A stretch of 64,000 nt of DNA from Streptomyces sp. NBC_01224 (GCF_036002945.1 NZ_CP108529.1:9047001-9111000), one strand, 5' to 3'; counted from the first letter of the stretch, positions 17,731 through 25,561 are shown. Notes: a model not told the origin generated them from the sequence alone. Translations and numbers: made by a program.

Positions 17731-19047
17731 TCACGTTCGAGCGGCTTGCCGCCGGTAGTGGCTGGTCTGGGATCGGGCCTGGTGGCAGCGTCGCCAGTCG
17801 GACCAGCTGAGCCGGTGGACCGGGTCAAAGGCGGGCCGGATGACGAGCGTGATGAACAGCCGTTGGATCTCGTTGCAGGTGAGCGGTATGAGGGCGTCTG
17901 GTGCGGGATCGCGGTCGTGTTCGTTCGCGCGGACGACGGCGAGGAAGGCGTGCGCGAGCATGGCCAGGGTGACCCAGCGGGACCAGGACGGGTAGCGGCG
18001 GACCTGGTGCTCGTCCAAGGCCGCCAGGCCCTTGCCGGACTGGAAAAACTCCTCGACCCGCCACCTTGATCCAGCGACGCGCACCAGGGTGGTTAGCGGC
18101 ACTGCGGCGGCCGGCGAGTAGCAGCGGTAGTACGCGAGTTCGCCGGTGCTGCGGTTGCGGCGGATCAGCAACTGCCGGCTCCCGGGCCGGGGGGCGGTGA
18201 GGTCGATGACGGCCCAGTCGTAGAAGCGGTGGCCCTTGGCTCCGCTCCCTGCGGACAGCTTCTGCCAGGCCCTCTTGGGCACCTTCCTGGCCAGCGTGTC
18301 CGCGCGGAACTTCCCGGCGCCTGTGGTGACTTCGTGCGAGCAGGCCACCGCGAGGACGTAGCCGGTGCCGCGTTCTTCCAGCGCGGCGCGTAGCGTCGGG
18401 TTGCCGCCGTAGACCTCGTCTCCCGCGAGCCAGGCGGCCCGGTGGCCGGCGTCCAGGAATCGGGTGACCATGCGGGCGGCAAGCTGCGGTTTGGTCGCGA
18501 ATTCGGTCTTGTCACCGAGTCCGGCGGCCCGGCAGCGGTCGGGGTCCGAGGTCCAGGAACGCGGAACGTACAGTTCCCGGTCTACCGCGGCGTGTCCGCG
18601 GCGGCCGGCGTAGACGAGATAGACGGCGACCTGCGCGTTCTCGATCCTGCCCGCGGTGCCGGTGTACTGGCGCTGGACACCGACGGTGTCGGTGCCCTTC
18701 TTCACGTCGCCGGTCTCGTCGACCACCAGAACCGCCTGGTCGTCCCGCAGATGCTCCACCACGTAGGCCCGCACGTCGTCGCGGACCTGGTCGGCGTCCC
18801 ACTTGGCCCGCCCGAGCAGGTGCTGCATGCCGTCCGGGGTGCTCTCTCCGGCCCACTCTGCGATGGTCCAGCAGTTTTTGCGCGGCAGGTCCGACAGCAG
18901 CCCGAGCACCAACCGCCCGACCCGACGTCGGGGTTCGACCCGTGCGAACCGGCCCGCGATCCGGGCCATCAGGCCCTCGAACGCCTCCTGCCAGCGGGCA
19001 GGGTCTACGCTGTGACCTGCGGCCACCGCATGATCTTCAGTCTTCAC
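17731..19047 (-). CDS. IS701-family transposase (intact)
   Basis: About 438 residues from GTG 19047 (VKTEDHAVAAGHSVDPARWQ); an in-frame GTG at 19083 would add 12 residues. The IS701 DDE core shows D in AVLVVDETGDVKKGTD and D in AAWLAGDEVYGGNPTLR; the C-terminal part has GSRWRVEEFFQSGKGLAALD with the catalytic Glu region. The N-terminus carries RKNCWTIAEWAGESTPDGMQ, diagnostic of the family. It is the intact counterpart of the broken copy at 3314-4619. The start lies about 90 bp from the divergent mazF-like gene, so they may share a promoter region. Confidence 0.93.
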   Translation of the reverse strand: MKTEDHAVAAGHSVDPARWQEAFEGLMARIAGRFARVEPRRRVGRLVLGLLSDLPRKNCWTIAEWAGESTPDGMQHLLGRAKWDADQVRDDVRAYVVEHLRDDQAVLVVDETGDVKKGTDTVGVQRQYTGTAGRIENAQVAVYLVYAGRRGHAAVDRELYVPRSWTSDPDRCRAAGLGDKTEFATKPQLAARMVTRFLDAGHRAAWLAGDEVYGGNPTLRAALEERGTGYVLAVACSHEVTTGAGKFRADTLARKVPKRAWQKLSAGSGAKGHRFYDWAVIDLTAPRPGSRQLLIRRNRSTGELAYYRCYSPAAAVPLTTLVRVAGSRWRVEEFFQSGKGLAALDEHQVRRYPSWSRWVTLAMLAHAFLAVVRANEHDRDPAPDALIPLTCNEIQRLFITLVIRPAFDPVHRLSWSDWRRCHQARSQTSHYRRQAART

Positions 19048-19135
19048 ACACCGATGATCAACGGTGGCCGCACCCGTCTCCACAGCGCGTCAGGGTCGCG
19101 CAGCGTCTGCCTGCCGTCATGTGTCTGGAGGACTT

Positions 19136-19540
19136 GTGCAACGTGGCGAAGTCTGGTGGGTCCAGTTCGACGAGCGGAGGTTGGTCGTACTGCTGTCGGG
19201 AGACGACACGTCCGGGATCCGGGTGATGCAGGTCGTCGCTCCGGCGGGCGTCGACATCAGCGGTCTGGGCATCGAAGTGACGGTCGGCGCCGGTGAAGGA
19301 CTGCCGTTCGAAGGCGTGCTGCGGCTCGCGTTCCCGCGTCCAGGCTTCACCCCGTGCACGTGGCTGACCACTGTGTCCCGGGACGACCTGATAGAGCGGG
19401 CGGCCGTCCTGTCCTCCGTGAAGCTCAGCGAGATTGACGACGCCCTCCGACTCGCTGAACAAGCGCAGGAGCGGACCCCGGCCACGACCGCGAAGCTCAG
19501 CGAGATAAGGGATGCCCTCCGTCTCGGTGAACTCGGGTAG
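19136..19540 (+). CDS. MazF/PemK-like endoribonuclease toxin homologue
   Basis: 134 residues from GTG 19136, with GGAGG five bases upstream. VQRGEVWWVQFDERRLVVLL is the first strand pair of the PemK/MazF fold; later FEGVLRLAFPRPGFTPCTWL and LTTVSRDDLIERAA match the family's second half, including the T/S-rich segment before the last helix. The canonical catalytic Arg in strand 1 (RPVLVV) is replaced by RRLVVLL. The tail contains two copies of KLSEI-DALRL. No antitoxin gene is adjacent. MazF enzymes cleave mRNA; activity here is inference. It is a passenger inside the IS701 repeats. Confidence 0.72.
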   Translation: MQRGEVWWVQFDERRLVVLLSGDDTSGIRVMQVVAPAGVDISGLGIEVTVGAGEGLPFEGVLRLAFPRPGFTPCTWLTTVSRDDLIERAAVLSSVKLSEIDDALRLAEQAQERTPATTAKLSEIRDALRLGELG

Positions 19541-19713
19541 ACGGAGAAGGAGCCGACGCCCGCGACGGCGTGGGCGATCTCGGGCGAGATGATCGACGCT
19601 GGCCACCTGCCGCCTCGGCGCCCCTCACCACCGAGATCACGATCTACGGCTGGAGTACTAGGTTGGTGATCTCGCCGCGTGAGCAGGACGCGGACCATAC
19701 GGAGGGGCCAATC

Positions 19714-20157
19714 ATGTGCATAGCCACATCTACGAACACACGGACCGCGGTTGAGGAGTTACTGCGCAGGATCGGTGAGGGCGACCCCGAGCGCATCGCC
19801 GAGCTGTACGCCGAGCGGGGCGATTGGAAGCTGAACTGGCCGGAGGCCGAGCACGGTCGTACTGCCACGCCCTGGATCCGTCATCGGTCCACCCGGGCCG
19901 ACGCGGCCGCCCACTATCGCGAACTTGCCGAGCACCACGTGCCGGAGCAGGTGGCGACTGAGGTTGAGCGCATCCTCATCGACGGAAACGACGCGGTCGT
20001 GATCGGCGAGATTCGCCAGACCGCTCGGTCCACCGGACGTGCGTATCGCGCGCGGTTCGCTATGCACCTCACCTTCGAAGACGGCTTGGTCACCCGGCAC
20101 CATATCTACGAGGACAGCCTCGCCGTGGCCCAGGCATTCGACACCGAAGACCAGTGA
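19714..20157 (+). CDS. SnoaL/NTF2-like protein
   Basis: 147 residues from ATG 19714 with GGAGGGG upstream. The pattern TAVEELLRRIGEGDPERIAE followed by AERGDWKLNWPE, then AHYRELAEHHVPEQVATEV, AVVIGEIRQTARSTGRAY and ARFAMHLTFEDGLVTRHHIYE is the cone-shaped NTF2/SnoaL fold. Members act as isomerases, dehydratases or ligand-binding proteins; no active-site set is certain here. The IS701 right end is 52 bp upstream of the start, so transcription may now start inside the element. Confidence 0.8.
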   Translation: MCIATSTNTRTAVEELLRRIGEGDPERIAELYAERGDWKLNWPEAEHGRTATPWIRHRSTRADAAAHYRELAEHHVPEQVATEVERILIDGNDAVVIGEIRQTARSTGRAYRARFAMHLTFEDGLVTRHHIYEDSLAVAQAFDTEDQ

Positions 20158-20187
20158 AGGCCACCAGGACGAGCATGAGGATGCTGG

Positions 20188-20283
20188 TCACAGCCACTCG
20201 TTGATGGCTGCGACCAGTACGGTCGCTTCGTAGCGGACGGCGAGCTTGTCGTATCTCGTGGCGACCGCGCGGTGCCGCTTGAG
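20188..20283 (-). pseudogene. IS5 transposase, C-terminal stump
   Basis: The minus strand reads LKRHRAVATRYDKLAVRYEA, then TVLVAAINEWL and a stop. This is the last segment of an IS5-family transposase (…RAVATRYDKTA…). Nothing of the catalytic core remains. Confidence 0.75.
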
Positions 20284-20289
20284 AGGGCG

Positions 20290-20688
20290 TTAAGTCCGTT
20301 TCTGAGAACGGCCACGTCCGGGCTGCTCGAGAATTCCCTGGCGAACGAGCCGTCCCAGGCGGGAACGGGTGACGTTGATCGAGGGCTCGTCGGTGGGCAG
20401 GCCGAGATGTTCGTGCAGGTCGCGGACGCGGAACACCTTCTCGGGGTGCTCGTTGAAAACAGTCACGATGCGCTGATAGACGGTGGCGGTCTCCGTGGCG
20501 GCCGGTACATGGTCGGGCGGGGCGAGACCGTCGATGACCTTGCGGGTGGGGGCGAGCTCGACCCGGCGAGCCTCGGCCCCGGCGAGGGCGGTGGTGAGCC
20601 GCTCGATCTGCTTGCGCAGGCTGTCGGCACGTGCGGTGGTCTCGTCGTGTTCGGTCTGCAGCAGCCGCAGGAGTTCGGAGACGTTCAC
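20290..20688 (-). CDS. Coiled-coil / winged-helix protein coupled to IS5 transposase
   Basis: 132 residues from ATG 20688, overlapping the stop of the preceding transposase by ATGA. Residues 1-45 (LLRLLQTEHDETTARADSLR, KQIERLTTALAGAEARRVEL) form a coiled coil. Residues 70-125 (VYQRIVTVFNEHPEKVFRVR, DLHEHLGLPTDEPSINVTRS, RLGRLVRQGILEQPGRG) look like a winged helix with a basic wing. I do not recognise a named function. Its coupling to a transposase, and the similar design of the protein at 22677-23129, suggest an accessory DNA-binding subunit of the element. Confidence 0.65.
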   Translation of the reverse strand: MNVSELLRLLQTEHDETTARADSLRKQIERLTTALAGAEARRVELAPTRKVIDGLAPPDHVPAATETATVYQRIVTVFNEHPEKVFRVRDLHEHLGLPTDEPSINVTRSRLGRLVRQGILEQPGRGRSQKRT

Positions 20689-21167
20689 GCGGCCAGCTCC
20701 ACGTCGTCACGCCAGGCGGGGGTGGGGGTGGTGAGGCGGCGGAGCATGCCGGCGGTGGAGGCCCAGTAGACGCGGGAGGCCGCGTTGTCGGGCCGGTGGT
20801 CATAATCGCGGGCGAGGCGTCGGTGGAGCATGAGGGTGCCGTTGACCTGCTCGACCACCCACCGTTTCGGTCGCGGGACGAAGCCTTTGCCCTGGTCGTC
20901 GGGGTTGCGCCGGACCACCTCGATGATGATGTCCTTCACCGTTCCGTGGGTGATCACGGCGTCCTTGAAGCCCTGGTCGACCAGGGCTTTCTCCAGGCGC
21001 ATCCCGCATCGTTCGGCAGCCTGGTCCAGCAGGGCGATGCCGGCCTCGTTGTCGTGCGCGCTCGCGGTCAGGACCACCACTCCGATGATCAGGCCCATGA
21101 CGTCCACAGTGAGCCCACGCTTGCGGCCAGGCGTCTTCTTGTTCGCATCCAGTCCCGTCGCCTTCAA
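20685..21167 (-). pseudogene. IS5 transposase, C-terminal half
   Basis: Reads LKATGLDANKKTPGRKRGL, TVDVMGLIIGVVVLTASAHD, KALVDQGFKDAVITHGTVKD and PKRWVVEQVNGTLMLHRRLA, with the second Asp and final Glu of the DDE triad. The N-terminal third is cut off at 21180 by the 2.1-kb transposon, which inserted at TTGAT; a short piece continues at 23299. Even after joining, a stop codon lies in frame, so this copy was probably already decaying. Confidence 0.8.
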
Positions 21168-21360
21168 TCACAACGTTGATTGAAGCTCCGCCATCTTGAA
21201 GTGGCTGGTCAGCGGGGTGGCGTGACCTCGTTTCAGGGTGCTCGTGCTGGTCGTGGGCGGCAGTCTGTGTTGTAGATCGTCCGGCGGGGTGGTTTTGCCG
21301 ATGAGTTCACCGTCCTCGAACGGTCTATCCAGCGACACGACCGTTCTCGACAGGAGTGCC

Positions 21361-21729
21361 ATGTCCACTATCCAGCCAGTGATCGTGACTGCCGACCAGG
21401 ACGTTCTGCTCGGCTTCTACACGAAATTGTTCGGCGCTGAGGAGATCTTCCGGGTACCGGCGGAAGGCCCGGCCTTCTACCTCGGCTTGCGCATCGGCGA
21501 CACCGACCTCGGGCTGGTGGCCAAGGAGAACCCGGGGACTGGGGCGGCGTCGCGGATCCTGCTCAGCATCGGTGTCGACGATGTCGACGAGACGCTCGGC
21601 CAGGTGGCGGCGCTGGGCGGCTCGGTCCGCGGCGGCCCCAACGACATGCCGTGGGGACAGCGCGTCGCCCACATCCGGGACCCCGACGGCAACCCGGTGA
21701 ACCTCACTCAGCCGATCCCGGTCCGGTGA
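21361..21729 (+). CDS. VOC-family (glyoxalase-like) protein, transposon passenger
   Basis: 122 residues from ATG 21361 with AGGAG seven bases upstream. One full VOC module is visible: VIVTADQDVLLGFYTKLFGA, then FYLGLRIGDTDLGLVAKENP, DDVDETLGQVAALGGSVRGG and QRVAHIRDPDGNPVNLTQP. The family includes bleomycin/fosfomycin resistance proteins, glyoxalases and dioxygenases; metal-ligand positions are not all obvious (Glu in the last strand is replaced by Asn-Leu). It lies between the left terminal repeat and a subterminal repeat, so it moves with the transposon. A detoxification or antibiotic-binding role is inference. Confidence 0.82.
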   Translation: MSTIQPVIVTADQDVLLGFYTKLFGAEEIFRVPAEGPAFYLGLRIGDTDLGLVAKENPGTGAASRILLSIGVDDVDETLGQVAALGGSVRGGPNDMPWGQRVAHIRDPDGNPVNLTQPIPVR

Positions 21730-21740
21730 CGCTGTTCCGC

Positions 21741-21780
21741 GGTGCTTGTGCTGGTCGTGGGCTACCTGCGGTAGAGATCA
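21741..21780 (+). repeat. Internal copy of the transposon subterminal motif
   Basis: GGTGCTTGTGCTGGTCGTGG and the following GTAGAGATC resemble 21237-21279 in the same orientation and 23195-23237 inverted. The repeat lies exactly at the transposase 3' end, between it and the VOC gene. It may be the original left end of a smaller element, or a transposase binding site. Confidence 0.7.
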
Positions 21781-22617
21781 ATTGTCGGTAGTGGCCTCGA
21801 TGTTCGTCAGGACGAGCAGCGCGCGAAACAGGTGGGTGGCGCGGGCGGGGTCGGTACGGAGCTTGGTGAGGATCCGCCAGTTCTTCAGGTGGGCGAAGCC
21901 GCGTTCGACGGGGACGCGTCCGGCGGCCAGGACCCGGTTGGCCTCCTTCTCGGCGGGTGCGAGCCTGCGGTCGCGGGTGGCCTTGAAGCCGGTGACGACC
22001 ACGGGATCGTCCCCGTCGTCGTCCAGGCCGAGGAAGCCCAGGACGGCCAGGGCGCCGAGGCCGGCAGCACGCAGGTGGGCCAGGATGTGGTCGCGGCGGG
22101 CGGCGGTGATGTCGTGGGTGCGGCCGGGCCGGGCGGCCGATATCCACATCAGACGGCCCCGCTCGTCGGTCAGCGCGAGGACGTGCAGGCCGTGGCGGCG
22201 ATGCTTGCCGGAGTAGTTCGGGCGGTTCGCCTCTCCGGTACGGCGCTGGGTGGGGATGAGGGTGCCGTCGATCAGGACGACCTCGCCGCCCCGCCGGGCG
22301 ATCTTCTTCAGGGCGCGGTCCAGGCGAGGGGCCTTCGCGGCCAGCAGGTGGATCAGCTCGTCGCGCCAGCGCCGGATGGTGGTGGCGGAGATGTCGTTGC
22401 CGCCGGCCATGTCGGCCAGGCGCCTATGGTGCCGCAGCACGGCCAGGACGATCACCGCGATCCTCCCGGGTGGCAGCGCCCGCCACCTCGACCGTATCGC
22501 TTTGAGATGGCGTCGCAGCAGGTCGGTGAGGTAGTTCAGGGTGTGCGTGGACAGCGGCAGGCGGCACTGGTAGACCAGGGACACGGTGTCTCCGGCGTGC
22601 TCTTTGGTTTTCGTCAC
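21778..22617 (-). CDS. DDE_Tnp_4-type transposase of the 2.1-kb transposon
   Basis: 279 residues from GTG 22617 (VTKTKEHAGDTVSLVYQCRL). An N-terminal helical domain (THTLNYLTDLLRRHLKAIRS, then GGNDISATTIRRWRDELIHL) precedes the catalytic core: D in GGEVVLIDGTLIPTQRR, D in GFLGLDDDGDDPVVVTGFKA, and E in RVPVERGFAHLKNWRIL. Related to IS5-group enzymes. The stop falls within the internal subterminal repeat. All motifs are present and no frameshift is seen, so the element may be mobile. Confidence 0.88.
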   Translation of the reverse strand: MTKTKEHAGDTVSLVYQCRLPLSTHTLNYLTDLLRRHLKAIRSRWRALPPGRIAVIVLAVLRHHRRLADMAGGNDISATTIRRWRDELIHLLAAKAPRLDRALKKIARRGGEVVLIDGTLIPTQRRTGEANRPNYSGKHRRHGLHVLALTDERGRLMWISAARPGRTHDITAARRDHILAHLRAAGLGALAVLGFLGLDDDGDDPVVVTGFKATRDRRLAPAEKEANRVLAAGRVPVERGFAHLKNWRILTKLRTDPARATHLFRALLVLTNIEATTDN

Positions 22618-22676
22618 ACAATTCCAACAGCCGCCGGGGGGCACCTTGGTTACGCTCCGGTCGCCGTGCGGGCCGG

Positions 22677-23129
22677 TCACGGGCGGGTGGTGAACTTCCC
22701 GTCGGGTCGTTTGTGCAGCCAGCCGCGGTCGGCCAGCTTCGTGAGCTTCCCGCGCAGCGGCTCCAGCTTGCCCCGTACCCCGGCGTCCAAGCCCAGCACC
22801 TTGCCGATCTGACGGGTGGAGACCGGGCCGGCGGCCTGCCGCACGGCGGTCAGGATGCGCTGGTACTCCGCCGGCAGTGCGGACTCGGCCACCGCCGGCC
22901 CACGGTCCGGGACCAGCCGCACCGCCCGACCTGCCACCTGGACCACCGGCGACCCGGCCTCCGTGCGCTCGTCGGCGAGCTGCTCGCTCATCCGCTGCCA
23001 CACCCGCTCGGCCACGGCCAGCTCATCGCGCTCAGCTCGTACCTCCGACAGCTGCTTGACCAGCTGCTCTTCGACTCCGTCCAGCTCCACACGCTCGGCG
23101 ATCCGCTCCAACACCTCGGGATCCATCAT
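22677..23129 (-). CDS. Coiled-coil / winged-helix accessory protein of the transposon
   Basis: 150 residues from ATG 23129 or the next codon (MMDPEVLERIAERVELDGVE). Residues 15-60 (EEQLVKQLSEVRAERDELAV, AERVWQRMSEQLADE) are a coiled coil. The C-terminal 65 residues (EYQRILTAVRQAAGPVSTRQ, IGKVLGLDAGVRGKLEPLRG, KLTKLADRGWLHKRPDGKFT) form a winged helix. It is the first gene of the leftward pair, 60 bp upstream of the transposase. The same design but different sequence occurs at 20290-20688. A DNA-binding helper for transposition is inferred from context only. Confidence 0.68.
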   Translation of the reverse strand: MMDPEVLERIAERVELDGVEEQLVKQLSEVRAERDELAVAERVWQRMSEQLADERTEAGSPVVQVAGRAVRLVPDRGPAVAESALPAEYQRILTAVRQAAGPVSTRQIGKVLGLDAGVRGKLEPLRGKLTKLADRGWLHKRPDGKFTTRP

Positions 23130-23298
23130 GGGCCGGAGCGTAGGAGCGGCACCCGCGACGACGGACGGGAATCCACAAACCCACTCCTGCCAGACGATCT
23201 ACACCCGAGACTGCCGCCCACGACCAGCACGAGCACCCCGAAACGACATCACACCAGCACCCTGACCAGCCACTTCAAGATGGCGCAGCTTCATTGAT

Positions 23299-23369
23299 AC
23301 CGCGAACGAGCCACGGAGGACTTCGCCTTGCACGGCGCGGGCGTCGAGGTTAGAGGCAACACCGGTAAC
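23299..23369 (-). pseudogene. IS5 transposase, displaced N-terminal piece
   Basis: The minus strand reads VQGEVLRGSFAVST up to the TTGAT duplication. After removal of the transposon it abuts LKATGLDANKKTPG of the 20685-21167 fragment with one stop codon between. It is cut on the other side by the IS5 end at 23370. Confidence 0.45.
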
Positions 23370-24233
23370 TTAGACGTCGTTTCACTTGGTGAGTCGGCGG
23401 TGGCAGATGAGGGTTGCGGCTATGCCGACGAAGGCGAGGAAGTGCTTGGGCTTGCGTTCATATCGACGGTGCAGGCGTCGGCAGCCGGCGAGCCAGGACA
23501 CCGTTCGCTCGACGACCCAGCGGTGACGGCCGAGCCGGGTGGAGGACTCGATGCCCTTGCGGGCGATCCGGTGACGGATGCCGCGTTGGCGGAGCCATCG
23601 ACGCAGGTGGTCGTAGTCGTAGCCCTTGTCCGCGTGCAGCTTGGCCGGTCGCCTGCGGCGAGGTCCGCGGCGGGACCGGATGGGAGGGATGCCGCGGACG
23701 AGCGGTTCCAGTCCCTGGCTGTCGTGCATGTTCGCGCCGGAGATGCCCAGCGACAGCGGCAGCCCGCTCCGGTCAGTGATCAGGTGAATCTTCGATCCCA
23801 ACTTGCCACGGTCGGTCGGATTCGGTCCTGTCAGCAGCCCCCTTTTGCCGCCCGGACGCTGACGGAGTCGATCGCGCACCGCGACCAGTCCAGCTCGCCC
23901 CGGGCACCGAGTTCGTCCAGGACGACGCGGTGGAGCCGGGCCCAGACCCGGTCCCGGCTCCACTGGGCGAACCTCCGGTAGACGGTCTGCCAGGCCGGGC
24001 CGAAAACCGGCGGCATTTGCCGCCACGTACAGCCCGAGGTGGCCACGAAGATGATCGCGGCCAGAGTCTCGCGGTCACCGGCCCGTCGTCGACCGCCGCC
24101 CTGAGGACGCTTCACCTCCGTGAGCGGCACCACCCGCCGGAACAGCACCCACAACTCACCCGGCATCAACCGCTCAACCAGATCCGTCATGCACTACTCA
24201 ACGAGCGATCACGCCATAAGAAACGACGTCTAA
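23370..24233 (-). mobile_element. IS5-family (IS427-like) element, complete
   Basis: TTAGACGTCGTTTC at 23370-23383 and GAAACGACGTCTAA at 24220-24233 are perfect 14-bp inverted repeats. Between them lies a two-frame transposase with a typical slip site. The right end is only 11 bp from the stop codon of the following phosphotransferase gene. Confidence 0.87.
23382..24190 (-). CDS. IS5 transposase made by -1 frameshift
   Basis: The first frame from ATG 24190 reads MTDLVERLMPGELWVLFRRV, IIFVATSGCTWRQMPPVFGP, and RCAIDSVSVRAAKGGC then stop near 23831. The second frame continues KRGLLTGPNPTDRGKLGSK, IHLITDRSGLPLSLGISGAN, KLHADKGYDYDHLRRWL and HRWVVERTVSWLAGCRRLHR, providing the second Asp and the Glu. 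The run AAAAGGGGG at the junction is the normal place of -1 frameshifting in this IS5 group, so the gene is probably functional rather than broken. The full product would be about 265 residues. Confidence 0.88.
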
Positions 24234-24244
24234 AGAAGCGTGCA

Positions 24245-25141
24245 TCAAACGCCATTCAGAACACGATCAAGTGCCGCCCGGCCTGCAGGTCCCCAGTGCG
24301 GCTTGCCGCCGGGAAGGCCCCGATCTCCGTTCTGCCCCATGAGCATCAGGAACAGGCTCTTCATTGCAGCCAGCCCGCGGGCGCGCCGGATCGCCGCCTC
24401 GTCTGCATGCGCGTACATGTCGAAGAACCGTGAGGCCGTGCCCGCAGGCAGCAGCACCCATGCGGCGGCGAGGTCCCACGCCGGATCGCCGGCGAACATG
24501 GCACCGAAGTCGACGATGCCCGAGAGCGTTCCGTCCGAGACGACGACGTTCGCGGGATGGAGGTCGCCGTGCACCCACACCGGCGGGCCCTCCCACGCGT
24601 GGGCCGCAACGGCGTCGTCCCAGACGGCCCGGACATCGGCAGCGATGTCGTTGGGGCCAACGGCCTGGAAGAAGTTCTCGAAGCCGTCCGTGCAGTTCCT
24701 AGGATGGGCACCGAAGTCCGTAGAGGTCGGCGCCTCGGCGGGCGCCTCCACATGGAGCGCCCGGAGGAAACCCGCCAGCGTGTCGGCCGCGTGGTCGCCG
24801 CGGCTGATCGAGCCATGGTCCAGCGGCTCGCCGGGAACCCACGTCATCACGGTCCAGTGCTTGGGGAAGCGCTCGGACGGTTCGCCGAACCGCACCGGGA
24901 GCGGCACCGGGAGCGGCAAGCCCGGGGCCAGCACCGGTAGCCACCGCCGCTCCTTCAGCTGGAGCGCCGGAGTGGGGTCCATGCGCTGCATGCGCACGGC
25001 CAACTCGTCCCCGAGGCGCCACATTTGGTTGCCCCAGCCGCCCGCCACCTCGCGAATGGCCAGCCCTGCAAGGTCTGGATGTTGCTCCTGCAGCAGGTCG
25101 CGGACCAGGTCTGCGGTGATCTCGATCTCGGTGTCGGTCAT
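24245..25141 (-). CDS. Aminoglycoside-phosphotransferase-family kinase
   Basis: 298 residues from ATG 25141 (MTDTEIEITADLVRDLLQEQ). The APH fold is clear: nucleotide-binding part GGWGNQMWRLGDELAVRMQR; Brenner loop VWVHGDLHPANVVV with catalytic Asp and Asn; DFG-like IVDFGAMFAGDPAWDLA. Such kinases phosphorylate aminoglycosides, macrolides, homoserine or other small alcohols; the WAVA-type middle segment and lack of an acidic C-terminal cap do not settle the substrate. Resistance is possible but not shown. The gene is intact and ends 11 bp from an IS5 end. Confidence 0.82.
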   Translation of the reverse strand: MTDTEIEITADLVRDLLQEQHPDLAGLAIREVAGGWGNQMWRLGDELAVRMQRMDPTPALQLKERRWLPVLAPGLPLPVPLPVRFGEPSERFPKHWTVMTWVPGEPLDHGSISRGDHAADTLAGFLRALHVEAPAEAPTSTDFGAHPRNCTDGFENFFQAVGPNDIAADVRAVWDDAVAAHAWEGPPVWVHGDLHPANVVVSDGTLSGIVDFGAMFAGDPAWDLAAAWVLLPAGTASRFFDMYAHADEAAIRRARGLAAMKSLFLMLMGQNGDRGLPGGKPHWGPAGRAALDRVLNGV

Positions 25142-25227
25142 GCGAAGACACAGTACCGAGGCGGCAGGGGGAGCGGCTCTCGCTCTCCGGAACATCTCGC
25201 TGTGATTCCTCTGGCGTCACCGATTCG

Positions 25228-25561
25228 GTTTCAGAAAGCTGCAGATCAGACGCTTTGGGGCGGACAGGCCCCAAAGTTCAGAGAAGCCTGCATCCGCTGC
25301 CCGATGCTCTGGCCCGACCCCGCCCAGCGTGACCGGCTTGTTGAGATCCGCGGCAACCTCCTCGCCCGCATCGCCGAGGCCGATCGCGAAGGGTGGTTCG
25401 GCGAGGTGGAAGGGCTGCAAGTGAGCCTTGCCGGGGCGGAGGACAAACTCGCCCAGCTTGATGCTGAGCAGACTCGCCGCGGCACTGCCGTCGACCTCGG
25501 GATGCCCACCTTCGCCCAGATCGCGATCCGCACCAGTGACGTTGAGGAGCCCGCTCCGTGA
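25228..25561 (+). pseudogene. Site-specific recombinase, C-terminal fragment
   Basis: The frame reads ACIRCPMLWPDPAQRDRLVE, IRGNLLARIAEADREGWFGE, VEGLQVSLAGAEDKLAQLDA and ends at TGA 25561. The CIRCPMLRPDP motif and coiled tail are typical of large actinobacterial tyrosine recombinases related to Tn554-type TnpB. Everything before about 25228, including the catalytic domain, is missing. A GTG at 25558 overlaps the stop and starts a short frame (VIRPITDEPVHRLVEQAEAH) that soon ends, probably the head of the next gene in the same lost element. Confidence 0.7.

Larger units (their letters stand above)
17707..19657 (-). mobile_element. IS701-family element carrying a MazF-like passenger gene
   Basis: TACTCCAGCCGTAAATCGTG at 17707 is mirrored by CACGATCTACGGCTGGAGTA ending at 19657. 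CTAG flanks both ends (17703-17706 and 19658-19661), the 4-bp target expected for IS701. At 1951 bp the element is longer than a plain IS701 (about 1.4 kb) because, beyond the transposase start, it includes a complete rightward MazF/PemK-like gene before the right repeat. Both genes lie inside the inverted repeats, divergently transcribed. Confidence 0.9.
21181..23293 (-). mobile_element. 2.1-kb transposon with VOC passenger, TTGAT duplication
   Basis: The left end TGAAGCTCCGCCATCTTG (21181) and right end, read inward, TGAAGCTGCGCCATCTTG (23293) start inverted repeats that stay similar for about 100 bp, including GTGCTGGTCGTGGGCGGCAG on both. TTGAT occurs just outside each end (21176-21180, 23294-23298). 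Inside are, left to right, a rightward VOC gene, a leftward DDE transposase and a leftward coiled-coil/winged-helix gene. A third copy of the subterminal motif separates VOC from transposase. Confidence 0.88.

Noticed and set aside
19064..19135. Antitoxin gene for the MazF-like protein
   Set aside because: Only about 90 bp separate the mazF-like start from the divergent transposase start, and no small gene with an antitoxin pattern is found there or downstream before the IS end.
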